A stretch of DNA of 64,000 bases from Beaufortia kweichowensis (taxonomy: Eukaryota; Chordata; Actinopteri; Cypriniformes; Gastromyzontidae): NCBI GenBank assembly GCA_019155185.1, contig CM032815.1, positions 4,163,001 to 4,227,000 of the forward strand, in the 5' to 3' direction. Numbering within the stretch: the first letter of the stretch is position 1; each line of letters opens with the position of its first letter. The translations under genes were made by a program, and so were the position numbers. Below, in pieces: positions 44,170-57,800 of this stretch. The notes under the pieces are model-generated. The model was not told the origin of the DNA. It ran no database searches and saw only the letters and a list, made by a program, of their open reading frames with translations.

Positions 44170-44852
44170 TGACATAAGAGAGAAAGATTTTAGCAGATAC
44201 TGATAGTCAGTGAATATTTGTCATGTAATATTATTGCTGGTAACATTATTGCCTTGTTGTCATTTTATGGTGTTAGTTTGCGTCACTATTGCATTTTCTT
44301 ATACGTTTCACAACCCCAAGCTGTAATTAGGCTATTAAACTTTGATTGCTCTATTTGTATAAATCTATTTGTAGTAAGTGTACAAATCTATTTTTGTCAA
44401 TTGTTTGCTAAATACTAAACAAAACTTTACGTCGTTTTTATATCAGGCTTTAGTCTTAAAACTAATTGAATGTATGCCTAAATATGGGTATTGAAAACCT
44501 CTTTCTAAAAATATCAGAATATCACCAAATAAATACATTTTTTGATGTGGCTTGAAAAGTATTGCTTCATTGTGAAAGATTATGTTTAATTCAATTTAAG
44601 ACTTGGAATGTTATTATTTTAGTTTTAACCGGATCACATTGAAAGAGCCCAGACAAAATTACATGTTTGATTCATTATTTCTTGTAATTGGTTTCTTATG
44701 CTTATACGTGCCTTACTATGCACAAACTGAAAGTTAATATCCGTCCTGTGTCATATTAATTGTTAATGTCAAAACTGAATTGGAAAAAACTGTGGATGCT
44801 TTAAAGATCTTTGACTGGTTGATTTTCCCACGATGCCTTTCTCTTTCTCCAC

Positions 44853-44933
44853 CTGAATATGTGTGAGATTTCTCATCTTTAGACAGCGTCGTGTCCTGTG
44901 TGGACGCTCCGAGGATTGACCTTATTTTGACCC
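44853..44933 (-). other. Candidate minus-strand exon, unidentified
   Basis: 81 bases between acceptor ctttta cag| and a weak donor |gtggag, phase 1 to 1, reading VKIRSILGASTQDTTLSKDE. It could belong to the same convergent gene as the 43.1 kb candidate. No family recognised; may be chance. Confidence 0.15.
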
Positions 44934-47900
44934 CTGTAAAAGCAGGATTAAGCGAGGATGGAAGCATAATGCATGCGGCTCAAACTCACAGGGAGATTTT
45001 AGCCGTAGATGTGCTGTGACTGAAAGCCAGGCTGAAACGGAAGCAGGGATATGAGCTAATGTGAGTCAAACGGCTCCAAAGGCCAGCACACCCTTTGTTA
45101 CGACTGCTAATGTCTCCTTAACAGCAGAATCCTTTTGGTGCTCAGAAAAAGGCTGATTGTTCCTCTGTACAGAGCAACTAATTATTGTTAAAGGCAAGTC
45201 GCTGCATCTCTCAGTCTGAGATTGCTTCACACTCGAAATGACCCGTGTGGTAATAGAAGAATGAGAGAAGTTTAATGCCATCATAGAGGAAAAAAGAGCA
45301 ATTTAATGGAGAAGAGCTGAAAGTCTGTAGGGTTAATGTCAGCAGAGACCATAAACCGCCGACCGCCCTTTTGTGTGTGGCGCGGGTTAGATGCTCTTTG
45401 TCAGTGGGGGGGACACAAAGAATTTGACTTGAATTGTAAAGGTATTGAGATGTACTGACCCGTACTGTAAATGGACTTTTGTGAAGCTGGTTTGTCCCCA
45501 CCCTCCAACCCTTTTGTAAATAGCCCAAGCAGTATGCTCGGTTAAATACTGTTTTGTCATCATTGTGCCCCCCAAGCATTTCAGAACAGGCTTCGGGCTT
45601 GTTGCCATGGAGAAGGTTGATGCAAGCATTCCCGTTCCTTTGCCATTTTCTCAGTTAGAGGATTTGCAAGGAATGAACAACCGGGCTGAAGAATCTTAGA
45701 TCTCATCCCTAATCAAATCTCTGAATCCTCAGTTGTATTAAATTTCCAGGACTTCTGTTCAGTCCCCTCCTTCTCTTAAATGAGTTTATTGAAAGCAGGC
45801 TGGGCAGCGATGTGGTTGTTTGTTGAATTTAGTTATACATTAATATGAGATTTACTCATGAAGACATATTTGTTGAGACAGGCTTTGTTGAGGTGTGCGT
45901 ATTAGTTAACTATGTAAAGAATTTCAACATTCCAAAGTCTGGATAGAAAATCATAAATCTTGGTCTCTGTTTTGAGGCAAAGTTAATGTCTAATTATGTA
46001 AAAAATCCTGTGTCTTTGTCCTGCATGAGTTTTTTTTTTAAGTAGACAAGAGTAAAAACATTAATTCTGAAACATAATCCAAATGAATCATAATTTAAAC
46101 AAAATATTGCTGTGATGCTTTTAAGTAGATAACAAAATGACACAATTTCACTGTCTGTTGACAGTTGTTTGTCAGAACCCAAAATAGGTTCTAAATGGTA
46201 GAACATTGACCTGAGGAGAATCAGGTGTACTGCAATTAAATTTCTACAGTCCTACTGGACGGATTTTTAGCACTTTGGGAAAAGTCAACACCAGTCTGTG
46301 TAATTACTTCAGATGTGACAAGTAAAGGTGAAAGTGAAAGGTTTTTACTCTAAATAATGGAAACAACAAGCACCCGCACAATCAAACTCTAAGGGGTATT
46401 AGCGGCTGAGGTTGGTGAAAGGGGAGGGGACCCTGGGAGCGTTTTAAATGGGCACTGTTTGACTGGGGCCTCGGCCAACTTCAGCTAGGGTTCCATATGT
46501 GTGCCTTTATTAGAACGAGATTGAACTTAATCACGTTTGGCTTATGCTTCACCCTGTGATTGCCTGGAGTAATTTTGAGGGCCAGCTGCTCTTTTAGAGA
46601 CTACCCACAATTCTCTACTTCAACTCCTGAACAGGCTTCAAAAACAATGAGTTATTTAGATTTTCATTGTTCTGGTCAGTTTTGCTACCCTGAAAACACA
46701 TATTTTCGGGGCACGGTAATTTATTGACCAGTGTAAACCAGCTTGGTTTGGTTTGGCAGGCCAGATATCAGCGCTGATAATCTGCTTGAAACTGACCTCA
46801 GCTGTACATCTTGGATTTGTGATGTTGTTTCTTCTAAGTAAGTCTGAACTATGAAATGTTTTGTGGTTGGTTTGCAAAATCCAATTTGATTTGTGGCACC
46901 TAGTAAATGCTAATCTAGCATAGTTGCTAACAGGGGAATACAAAACCACAAGTAAACACAGTTTAGAATTTTCTTGGCCATTTTTTATCACATGGTGAAA
47001 GTGAATAAGCATAGGCTGGCAAGCTGATATGATCACATATGAACAATAGAATTACCCCAATATCCCATAACTTTGTAGTTTATCTGATCATTTTTATTCA
47101 CTCGTTTTGACCTTTGAAAGTAATTGAAGTCAATCATGTGATAAAGGGTAGTCACATGGGGGATTAAGTTACATATTTAATTGTGTCATTATATGACAGA
47201 AATACACATTTTGAGTTCTCCAATGCACCTGCAAATGGAGAAACCACAAAAATGAGATTTTCCTTCTACTGGAAGTACAGCAATCTCTGACTGACCGTTC
47301 GAACGGCACTGTAACGGTAAATAAATCAAATGGCCTCAAAATCTCTATCCATTTCCTAACAGTGTTAGAAAGGAAGAAAAACATCAGATTCTATTTGATT
47401 AGGGTAAAATTAAATGTATATACACGTACAGTCACATCAATCTATCTTCCTTACAAAAGCACAAGTGACTGAGAGGTAGCCAGCGTTCATCTCTGCCGTT
47501 AATTGTTTCCATATATTTTGTGCTGGATGAGGTAATTTCACGTATTTAGAGCAAACTAAAGCAAATGGGAGCAGTCAAACTCATTACAACTGATTATGAG
47601 CTCTTACAGAACAGTTCTGGCTGAAGCGCGCGAGAAGGGTCTGATTATATCTCACCTATCGGGAATCCGGGTTGATTCTTCCCCGCTAGCAAAAAAACAT
47701 TTTGCCGTGTCATTAACCAGCCATATACTTACCGTTTCGTATTGTAATTAAAGTACTCGCCCCCCCCCATTAAATTATTATTGCGGGTGAAGGTTCCCTA
47801 CGTGTGCTTTGATTTATATATTGCCAGAGCGATCACTCCTCTGTTCATTTGAGCGGAGCTGGGTTTTGACAGCAAAAGCAGTCTATCACGTTTTGGGCAG

Positions 47901-48437
47901 CTGACCTCATTCATAAGCCACATATATCATACCCAGGCCTGACAAAGTCCTGATTTATAGTCTTTTATTATGGCACAGTAATGTGTTAAACCTCCATCTG
48001 GGCTGCTAAAACAACTCGGTGGGTAAATCTAGTGGGAGAGCTAACTCTAGACTCAGAGCTGTGAACCGACGCTTACTCGACCTCGATAAACCCCTGTGAA
48101 GGGTGAGAGAGATGGAGGGAGACCTGATAGCTTTTAAGGACTGAGAAATATCAGCGGAACTTGGAAAGGAAGTCCATCTAATGTTCGGAGAAATCCTCAT
48201 GTTCACAACCTTCACAACCCTCAGTTTTACCCTAAGGCTCACCCAAACATAGCTTTTTCTGCCTGGACTGTGATAATCATTATTGCATTCCAGTTTAGAG
48301 TTTGTCTATATTTGGAGTCACTGTATGTGGTCAGTTGTAAAGTGTTTTTGTGTAAGAACTCAGCCAAGTGTTTGGAAATGAAACCCAAACACACCATTCA
48401 GCTTGAAAGAAGTGCACTTATATTACCCCCTAACTTA

Positions 48438-48640
48438 CACGTCAAAAGTTTGAAAACACTTACTTATTCTTTATTATTGCTGTTTCCAACATTTTAGAAT
48501 AATAGTCAAGTTACAGACATTATGGAAGGAACATAAAGTATGGAAATTATGATACTAAAATAATTTTGAATTTTTGCTACTCTCCTGTCCAGGTCACTCT
48601 TTTCCCAACTTTTTACCCTTTTCCATTAAAAAATAGTTTT
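48438..48640. repeat. Dispersed repeat family B, copy 2
   Basis: Starts cgtcaaaagtttgaaaacac, then cattttagaataatagt and gtcactcttttcccaac in the same order as copy 1. Confidence 0.5.
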
Positions 48641-49099
48641 TGTAAAGAACTTTTTTGTAAATTATATTAAAAATAACTTTTTAATATTTTAAGTTTTTTT
48701 AGTTTGTAAGGTAACTAAAAACATAAATTCAAGTGTTAACTGTGTATGAAGTTTTGATAGTGTTATGCATATTTTTAGAAATGCATATATTGTACACACC
48801 AATGTTTAGGTCTTTTACACAGAAATAGGAGGAAAACATTGGAAATTTGCTGGATGTGAATAAAGATGTACGAGTTTGTGTTGTTCGGATCAAAGACAAC
48901 ATTCTGGCCTGGCAGAGATGTTGTGCTTTAGTAGGGTGGAACTTCACATGACGTAAATTTTAAAGTATTAATCTTTATATTCACTGGAACAACAAAGCTG
49001 TAACTGATGACAAATATGGTAATTCATCTTGATTTACCTCGGGATAAGTGTGGCAGAAAAAAGGGGGGAGAGAATATTCATCTTGCTGTAACTTTGATT

Positions 49100-49102
<3 letters not shown>

Positions 49103-49141
<39 letters not shown>

Positions 49142-49165
49142 AGAGTGAAAGAGTGAAAGAGAGAA
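49103..49165. repeat. (GA)n microsatellite with GTGAAA tail
   Basis: About 17 GA units, then repeated agtgaaag units. Confidence 0.9.
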
Positions 49166-50659
49166 AGAGATGTTTACAGACTGTGGGCATTGTATCTACA
49201 GCTTTAAACCATGATTAGAGCCAGGCAGAAGATCATCTCTCTCTCCAGTAGGCATGAAAGCCATTCAGGTCCAACTTTTCAGGTCCACCAGCTGCCTTTT
49301 TCCTTCATAATGTTCTCCATGACATTTAACTAATCATCCCAAGATCCATTCACCAGGGAAAACTCATCCAGTCGGCAACTGCCTCAAGCTAAACCAGCAC
49401 ACCTCAGTATCAGAGAGGCTCTTTTTACATACACTTGAGCACAAACACGCAGTCACATCTCTGTTTTGATGTTTGCTGCTGGTTTCGAATCGCGTGTTCT
49501 AATATTTACTCTTGGTTTCAAGCCCAGGCACAGTGCATGCTTTCGCCATCAGCGCTCCTAATGACTCCAATACTGTCATTAATTCTAGGATTGAGCAAAG
49601 AACAGCGGGACAAAGATTTGCCTTTTCACTGTACAGCTATATGCCGTGCATACTTGCGTAGACTGACAGCGACACATTAAAGTGCTTATCCAGCTATTAT
49701 TGGACGTCAACGCGGGCGATTAAGTAATCCAAACTCTGAATAGTTATAGAAAACAAAAAATAACAAGCAGAGAAAAAATAATAATCTCTTCAGTGCGATT
49801 ATGTATTCAGTGTGTGCGAACGGGTTGGAACGGGAGTGGGGATCATATGCCCACACTTGTACCTTTTCAGTCGTCATTCACCAAAAATATGTGAAAGCTT
49901 ACAGTATAAAACAACGAATTGAAAGGAATGTAAAGGACGGGCGTCCGTGCAAACAAACCGATTAGCATCATTCATCATAATGCAATCCACAAATGATGAA
50001 TAGATATTAAATAAATATGGAAACAGCATCTGCACGGGGGGTTTTACTGTGTCTACTGTATGTAGCTTTAGGGAGTGTATACAGGTACTACATTTACAGT
50101 AAGGAGATTTATGTCTGCCCTTCCTGGGGGTTCAAGAGTTTCATTCCAGTGCAATTATTCGCTGATGTAGAGCGATACAAATGATGAATTGTTTTCATTC
50201 TCTCTTTATTGCTCTTCTCATTAATCTATTTTTCAATAGACCTTTTCATGTAATGTCCACTAGTTCCCTTGCCAAATAGAGATTAGCGCGGCAGACAAAT
50301 CCCCCGCCCTGCTACCCTTTAAATGTCTCACTCCTAGCAGAAGCATTCCATGGCCGATCACATGCTCCCTGCCCGCTGCAGTCGGGTATTTAAACTGAAC
50401 GGCTCCGAGAGAGGCATGCCAACATTCCTGCCCCATCCCCACGTTTTGTTGGAGGGATTTCCTGAGTTCTTTCAGGTCATGACAGGGGTTGGGTGGTGCA
50501 GGCATTGCCCATGCATCTGAAACTTGCTAAGTGCATCTAATACAAATAAGTTTATTATGTCTGATGGTCATCTTTAAATACTTTCAAATGGTCAATAATG
50601 GGGAACAATGCTTTATGGCAGCAATATGGTGTAGTTATAGGAGTGATTGCTAGAATTTA

Positions 50660-50900
50660 GTAAAGAATAATCTGATAACTGTCACTGCACATATTAAGCA
50701 TAGACATGATTTTTTTTGGTATTTTTAAATATATAATTAACATTAACATTTGGAAATTGGTCAAATATTTATTCTTGAGTCTTTAACCTTTCTATCAATA
50801 CAAGTTTCATAATTAGATTAGATTAGAATTCAACTATAAAATATTAAAGTGAATAGTGAAATAATAGGTGTCCCTCCTGAGGAATGGTTACAGTATAAAC
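50660..50900 (+). repeat. Dispersed repeat family A, copy 3
   Basis: Has gataactgtcactgcacata, aatatttattcttgagtct, gattagattagaattcaact and a closing ctcctgagga block shared with copy 1. Confidence 0.75.
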
Positions 50901-52612
50901 TAGCACAGGGTTCAACACAGATATTAGGTGACACATGTATGTTATGGATTTAAGCTGAGTTGTCGGTTAACCTGACCAAGGGATTCATGACAGAAAAATA
51001 AGACCATGTTTGGAGAAGTCAAGGTAGCCAGTCCAACTAAAAGGTTGACATGAGCTCATATCCAATTATATCTCTTTCAGTAAGACTGAGTAATGATCAG
51101 TTCATTGTAACACCTCGTTTTACTCCCCATCTGTCTTGCTAACAAGAGGAGAAAAATTCTGGCAAACGTGAAAGACTAATTTGTTTAAATATCAAGAGAG
51201 GAAAATGTACATCAATCACTAAGTTTTGGCTCTACAGTAAGTTAAAACATGACATGGAGTGATTATTTATAAAACATGCCGTGTCCTGTGGCTTAACTTA
51301 ATTATCAAACATTGTTAGCTAAAAAATTTGAACAGTTTTGGATTGGAATGAATAATAGAGCTGGACTATCAGACCTGAGACAAGTAGAAGCACATACTGT
51401 ATTACTTTCAGATATCTTTTAGGTAATCAGAACCCAGTTCAAAAAAGAGGAAGAATTGTTGGAATTTTATGCTAGCTAAGCAAATCAAATCAATGAACAA
51501 TTTTTCTGCCAAGTTATTGCCATGTAACTTCTTGATACAAAAATATTGTGTAAACATTTTTTTAGAATAGCTGACCACAATTGAACACTTTCTTTCAACG
51601 GGACATACGGTGCATTCAATGTATACATTTTGTCAGTATGTGTGTTATTCAGGCAAGGTACATTAGTAGCAGGGTATATATCAGGACTAGTGAGACATAT
51701 GATAAAATGACTGCCCAAATGTAGAAAGAGATAGTCAGTAATATTTTACTGTAATTCAGATTGTTGTAGTCAGATCAATGAGTCCCATGTGTATTGTGGT
51801 ACTTTTAAAAGCCCCACCTGTGAGTTCATAGTTTCTCCCAATTTGTTCCCAAACCGCTGCAGTGAAAACATGCTCAGAACAAGGAAACGAGGATGTCGCT
51901 CCTGGCAACAAACATAAGCTCGTCTAAGTCGTCTGCCATCCGTGGCAGGAGTAAAGTATGCCTGAGAGCTGATGAAGACCCTGATAGCTCCCACATGCCC
52001 TTATCTACCGCGTCACACAAGACTCTTGGAATGCTTCTTCTGAAGTGTTTATATTTTGATAACACATGTTTATTTGTTTGTGCATTTTTTGTTTGTTTGT
52101 ATGTTGATTTCGATAGTGCTGTTTGCTTTTCCCTTCACTCTGATATGCATATGATGTTTGTAAAGTGCGTTCGTGAAGACATTTATTTAAGCCCCGCAGA
52201 GCGAAACAGCACCGATTTTCACATAAACAATGCAAGAAATCAGCGTTTGTAATTGTCTTCTGTTGTAGTACAAGGCAAGCCTGCATAAACAACTTTCACT
52301 TCAAAAGAAATTATAATCAGACTTTGATCTAAATCAAAGCATCATTCCTTCCTTAGACTTTATTACAAATAACGTGTGAATTCTTTCTGAGTGAGAGGTA
52401 TAAGCTATTATGTAAATAACGTTGAAACGCAGAAATAAATACACTTAACGTTACGTGCGAGAGTAAATCTGTGGTTAGTGATCTAAACGCTTGAGTGGTC
52501 AGAAACGTAAGCAAGTCATGAGAGATTTTTCTTTCTCATCTATGAAGTTAAACAGCCAAATGATTCAGGCAGAGCAACGTTAGTCAGCTGATTAATGCCA
52601 TTTTTCATACAG

Positions 52613-53475
52613 ATGCAAAGCCGGCGTTTTATTCACATGTGGCTTGTTGTGCATCAACATTCTCATCAACAGAGACGGCTCAACCGGCGTTAAAATTATG
52701 TAAGTGCCCCTTTAAGATATTTTAATAATATAAAGCATATGTGATTTTAATCTGTGTAGCGTTTCCTTTTGTATTTAATGTGCTTATAATGTACTTATAA
52801 ATATTTTGAAATTTCTGCAGTATGACATGTTAAAAATGTATTTTAATGTTCTCATTGAGCGACCTCTTACAAAGATACAAAGATAGGAACTAAGATCTAT
52901 TTCTCTTCCCTTTGTTTTCCCTTTGATGCTGTTTGTTTGGGTTAGACCAGGCATTGTTCTCTCACACATGTAAGATCCCCGGCCCCTTTCTCTTTTGTCT
53001 TTGTGTTGTGGTGTTCTTATTACTCTACTAAGCTTGCGTTCTCTTGCGCTGTAGCGTGCTAGGTTGGTATAACAGCTGGGGAGGGTGTCTTTCTGCTTGA
53101 ACATCATTTCCTGTGCACTCCTCTAACCTTTTCAATGCCTGACTGTGTCTCTAATCCTCATCATGTATAACTGCACAGGGCAGATACAGCTCTTTCTTTG
53201 AAAATCGGTAACACCCAATCGCACTTGTCTAGTTCTTTGGCTATCAAAGCTGTGTTTTAACAAAAGCCAGTTTGTAAAAAGTTTACATTGTTACACAAAG
53301 TTTTTGAAAATGTACTTGTGATTCTCCTTTTGACAGTGTACAGTCCTTCCGGTAGGAGAGATAATCACACATGATCTCTTTAATATCTTGTTTGTTTTTC
53401 CTAGACAGCAGTGAGATTAAAGAAGAGAAAAGGGAGACTCTTGCTTTGTTTCCGTTCTCAGAAGTAATCTTACAG
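52613..53475 (+). other. Two candidate + strand exons, unidentified
   Basis: 52613-52699 (cataCAG| to |gtaagt) and 53405-53475 (ttcctag| to CAG|gtaagt) have good splice signals. One frame (phase 1 in) is open through both when joined (AKPAFYSHVACC..., then SSEIKEEKRETLALF). They may be exons of a small gene, a non-coding RNA or a decayed element. Confidence 0.25.
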
Positions 53476-54664
53476 GTAAGTTTTGACTTTGACTTTGCTC
53501 AGATCCCGAAGTCTACAATTAAATATCTAACGTAAAAGGAAAAGTAAAGTTAAACATTTTTCATTTAATGCAAAGACAAAACGATCTGAGCTGTGGTCAA
53601 TTATTTTGGAGAAACATGCAAGATTAAGTCAAATATTCCTTTGCGTAGTTGTACAATGCAAAATTCAAAAACTGATGTTGTGACTTATGGAAATATTGTT
53701 TGAATAAGCACAGAGTTAAAACACATCCATGTGAATTTTTCAGCCTTATCTTAGAGTTAAATCGTGAGGATAGATTTCTCTGGTGGATTGAATTGGACAT
53801 TGTATCCTGTTGAGATTAAGTGGAACACAGCAGTTAAACAGGCATGTAAAGCTATACAGATCCGTGTTTACACACAGAATTAAACTGATTTGAACTCGGC
53901 TGTGTAGTTTCTGGACAGCAGTTTCCTGTCGATTACGACTCAAAAAGTTGCATGTCATGTTTACCAAACGTTTCGTACATGTTGATGTTTTAGTGCATGC
54001 CGATATCAAACTGAATTTCCAAATGCAGCGTAACGGCCATATGCTGAACATTAATTACATCTTTGTGCCGTGTTGAGATGGGATGCGTTACATTGCATGA
54101 TTAAGCACATTTTCATTTTGGTTTAATTTGATTTTTTAAATTAGATTTTTTCATTGCTTAGAGAAATAAAAAATGTGTTATCAATCTTTGCAGAAAGCAT
54201 ATATATCTTACCTGTTTTACTTTAATATCAACTGATCATATTGAAAGGTTTTCTTCTTATATTAGAATAACAATCAGAAGGCTTCATTTCCTTCCTTAAT
54301 ATCATTACTGTGTACAAGTAGCAAATCAGATATTAAAGATGTTTTATTGTTGATAATTGTGAAGTCTAGTTGTATGTACACTGATGTCCTATGAGATACA
54401 GTATCTTAACATGAGGGAAGAAACGTCCTATTGACTTGAAGCTGAATTTGCTTAATATTGTCTGACAGAGCAATGACACGTCTGCCAGCTCTGCCCCCTC
54501 CGTGCATGTTCTTTACTGTCAGACAGCAGGGAGTGAGAAACAGCTGATGTATGGATGGACTAATGTGAAGCAGAGCTCTGAAAGAGTCCCTGAGACACAC
54601 ACACACATAAAGACTTGAGCCATGCACAAACACTCTCACAGGAACGACTATTGGGGGGTGTTGC

Positions 54665-54850
54665 GCATACACTACCTGTTAAATGTTTGGACACACTTAA
54701 CTACATAAATGTGCCTCATGATCTTTAAATTGTTTTGCTTGCTTACTGAATGCTTGGACTGTGGTAAACTATTATAAAATGACTATTTTTACAGAGTTAA
54801 AGTGGGTAAAGTACTAGCAAAATGAACAGATGTGTCCTTTTGACTTGTAG
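54665..54850. repeat. Dispersed repeat family B, copy 3 (diverged)
   Basis: Starts cactacctgttaaatgtttg gacaca, an altered form of the family start, and ends with ccttttgacttgtagtgtgc. A more distant copy. Confidence 0.35.
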
Positions 54851-57800
54851 TGTGCAATGTGCATGCGTGAAAATCCGCCCATATAGCTTCTGCACTGATC
54901 TGAGACCAGTTTATGTTAACTAAACAAAGCATAAATTTGTCTAGAGAAATGAAAAGCTAATTGACAGATGCTGACCTTTACCAAAGGTACTGTGGTGGTT
55001 ACAGCGATGATGTCAGATGTTAATCCTAGTTTAAATAATTTATATTGTTTAAACTATTAATAAGGTAATTCCTCTGATAATCCAAGATACTTCAAGTAAA
55101 GATAGTATTACCATAGTATTTTTATAATACGTGACCCCGCCTGTGATGTGATTTCACTGTGAGTTCGATCTTAGACATGACCTTACTCAGAAAATATTAA
55201 ATATAAGTCAAGGTTATATTTTCACAGAATGTTTTTTTTGTATGGTGTAGGATCACTTTATGTAGAAAGCAGTAAATCACAAAAATTTTATGAATAAAAT
55301 TTAAAAAATAAAATGACTTGGGTCAATAGCTGGGTTTTTACAGGGAGGGTCACATATTATTATCATAATACTTGTATACAATTGTAACTTTAATTAATTT
55401 ATAACATCTCTAAAAATATTTAAGGTCATCTGAAATTGATCTGTAAACATTTACATTCCAATTAAATTCTGTTTTAAAGGTCTGTGTACAGAATAAAAAA
55501 AAAATGGCAGAGTAAAATCCTCCTTCGTCTGGCGTCATCAATCTGCACTGACAGGTGGATTTAACAGCAAACAAAGACACGGCAAATATTTACATTCCTT
55601 CATTGTTCCTTGGATTCTCTTCTCCATCCCTCCATTTCTCCTTTCTTTTACCTCTGACTTCAAACTCTCCTTCACCCAGGTCACCTGGCATATGCCATCT
55701 CTCATCTTGTTTGCTTTGGTGTTAGCATGCACCATTGCAACTCTGGTTCTAGTTCCAATTTTTTATACTGTTAAACAACGAATGCAGCTTTTGATTACAC
55801 AGAGCTTTCATCACCTTAATGAGTGAAGACTTCATGAAAGCATCACAGACTCGTTTCATCTCTTTCTCTAAACCGTACATGTACAGTAAGTGGAGCGCAA
55901 CAATAACCGCCCATTTTTTTTTAGCATTTCCATTTTTTTTTTCATACACTTACAAAAAATAAGTTTATTTAAGTGTGCTATTAGTTATTAGTATTAGTTA
56001 CTTTTTTTTAAACTAAAAACTAGAAAGTATGTACTTTAAGTTTACTACTGTTAATAAAGTTACATGTTTTGCATACTTTTTAACATGACTTTATAAACCA
56101 ATTGGTTTCCAAGTTAAAATAGTCAAATATATTTGAACATTGAACATATGAACTTTTATCATGACAATCTTTTATCAAGACAATCATTGATAATAAATCT
56201 AAAATCCAAATATTTTTAATTGTCGATTCTAAAATACTTGTGTTATAGGTTTTGCTTTACGAAACAGTTGAGAACAGAAAAAAGGTTAAGTCTTCCTTTA
56301 TAGAGCACAACCATATGCCCAGCTTACCTTCCTGAAACAGAACCCAAGGGACACGCTTTCACCCTCCTTTCCTTTCTTTCTCTGCTGGTCATATCGGGCT
56401 CACAACCTTGCATAAACATCCATATGTTTCTACAGCGACTTAAAACAAGTGCTAATTTTTTATTATTAAAAGCTCCCCATGCGGCATCGTTACACAAAGC
56501 GAAAGATAGACTGAGAGATACAGACAGAAGCGGCGAGAGTTGCTTTCCTAGTCATAACAGATGTACCTCATCTGCGACCCGAGATGTGACCCCAGTCCTC
56601 TAGCCTAATGTATCACGTCTGTATTATGTACTTTTACAAACCTCACAGGAAACTAACCAAGTCACAAAGTATTACATTTCAGACCGGAGCTGTCTGAATC
56701 TGAAGAATGTTTTCAACATTATCAGTGGTGCAAAGAAGTGCTTAAAGTGCAGCTTGGTTTTACACTGATGAGACGCAAGCAATCGGTGAGTATGCACAAG
56801 GGTATTGTATTCGTTTAGTACCAGATCAACAAAGAGAGTTTATTAGACTCTCCCGGCAGAACTGTCGGCATTCATTTGATTGTTATAGATAGATAAGAGA
56901 GAAATGGACACATCCTGTTCTCTAAAAGGTTACTGGAGTCTGGGGTGTCCTGTGAATTTGAGAGTAACAGCAAAGGTCAAGCCCTGCATTGTAGCCCAGT
57001 AGGGGGAGACATATGGGGGATTATTGTCCCCAGGCTGGAAGGTAATAAGCTATATCTCTTGTTCCAGATCAAAGAAAAGCCGTATCATTGGAGCTGTCCA
57101 TGGCACACAGCAGGCCATGGGCAGGTTCACCGCAATGTGCCCAAAATAAACATGAACTGAGCCTGTCACCTTGTGACATCTTCACTTTAAAGTAACAGCA
57201 TGGGTTTGCTTTTGTCTCACAGATTTAAGCGGTGTCACAGATTTTTCTGAACCAGTTCACAGGCAGTGAGGTCGTAGGTTTAGAGAGGAGTCACGATTTT
57301 ACCAAACCTGTATATAAACTTGGAAATCTGCTGAGCATCTGTGCTTACAGTACATGGTTTCTTCTTGTTTTGACATGAAAGTCTGACCATCTTGAGTACG
57401 TATTAATCAACGCCTTCTTGAGTAATTATTTGTTTCTCAAGCATTAATTTGTTGTGTTTTAAGAATTGATGGAAAAGTTGTATCTGGTTGCTATGTAGGG
57501 AAACCAATCGAGATAATAAAGAGGTCTAGCAAGAGCTACAATTTGAATTCTTTTAGGACTAAAACAACCAGGAATGGTTGACAATATTAAGCCAACATTA
57601 TATTATTGTGAGAATTGTATGCCAAAGGAAACACATCTGTGCTGGATGGGGTACATTATGAAATCATTCTCCACCTGAGCTGCAAGATGTCACTCAGCTC
57701 TGTATACAGTCATAATAAATGATTTATTTTCTCACGGTTCTTACAGGAAGGGTGGAATATAGATGGTTTATGTCACCGTATGAAAGGCTTTACGTTCAGA

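Noticed and set aside
47755..47770. Poly-C run, considered as a functional element
   Set aside because: Short homopolymers such as this and the one near 34591 are common and carry no further structure.
51874..52252. Coding-like frames on both strands, the minus one containing MADDLDEL similar to a CFAP418 start
   Set aside because: The likeness is only eight residues, no donor follows, and neither strand gives a continuing exon structure.
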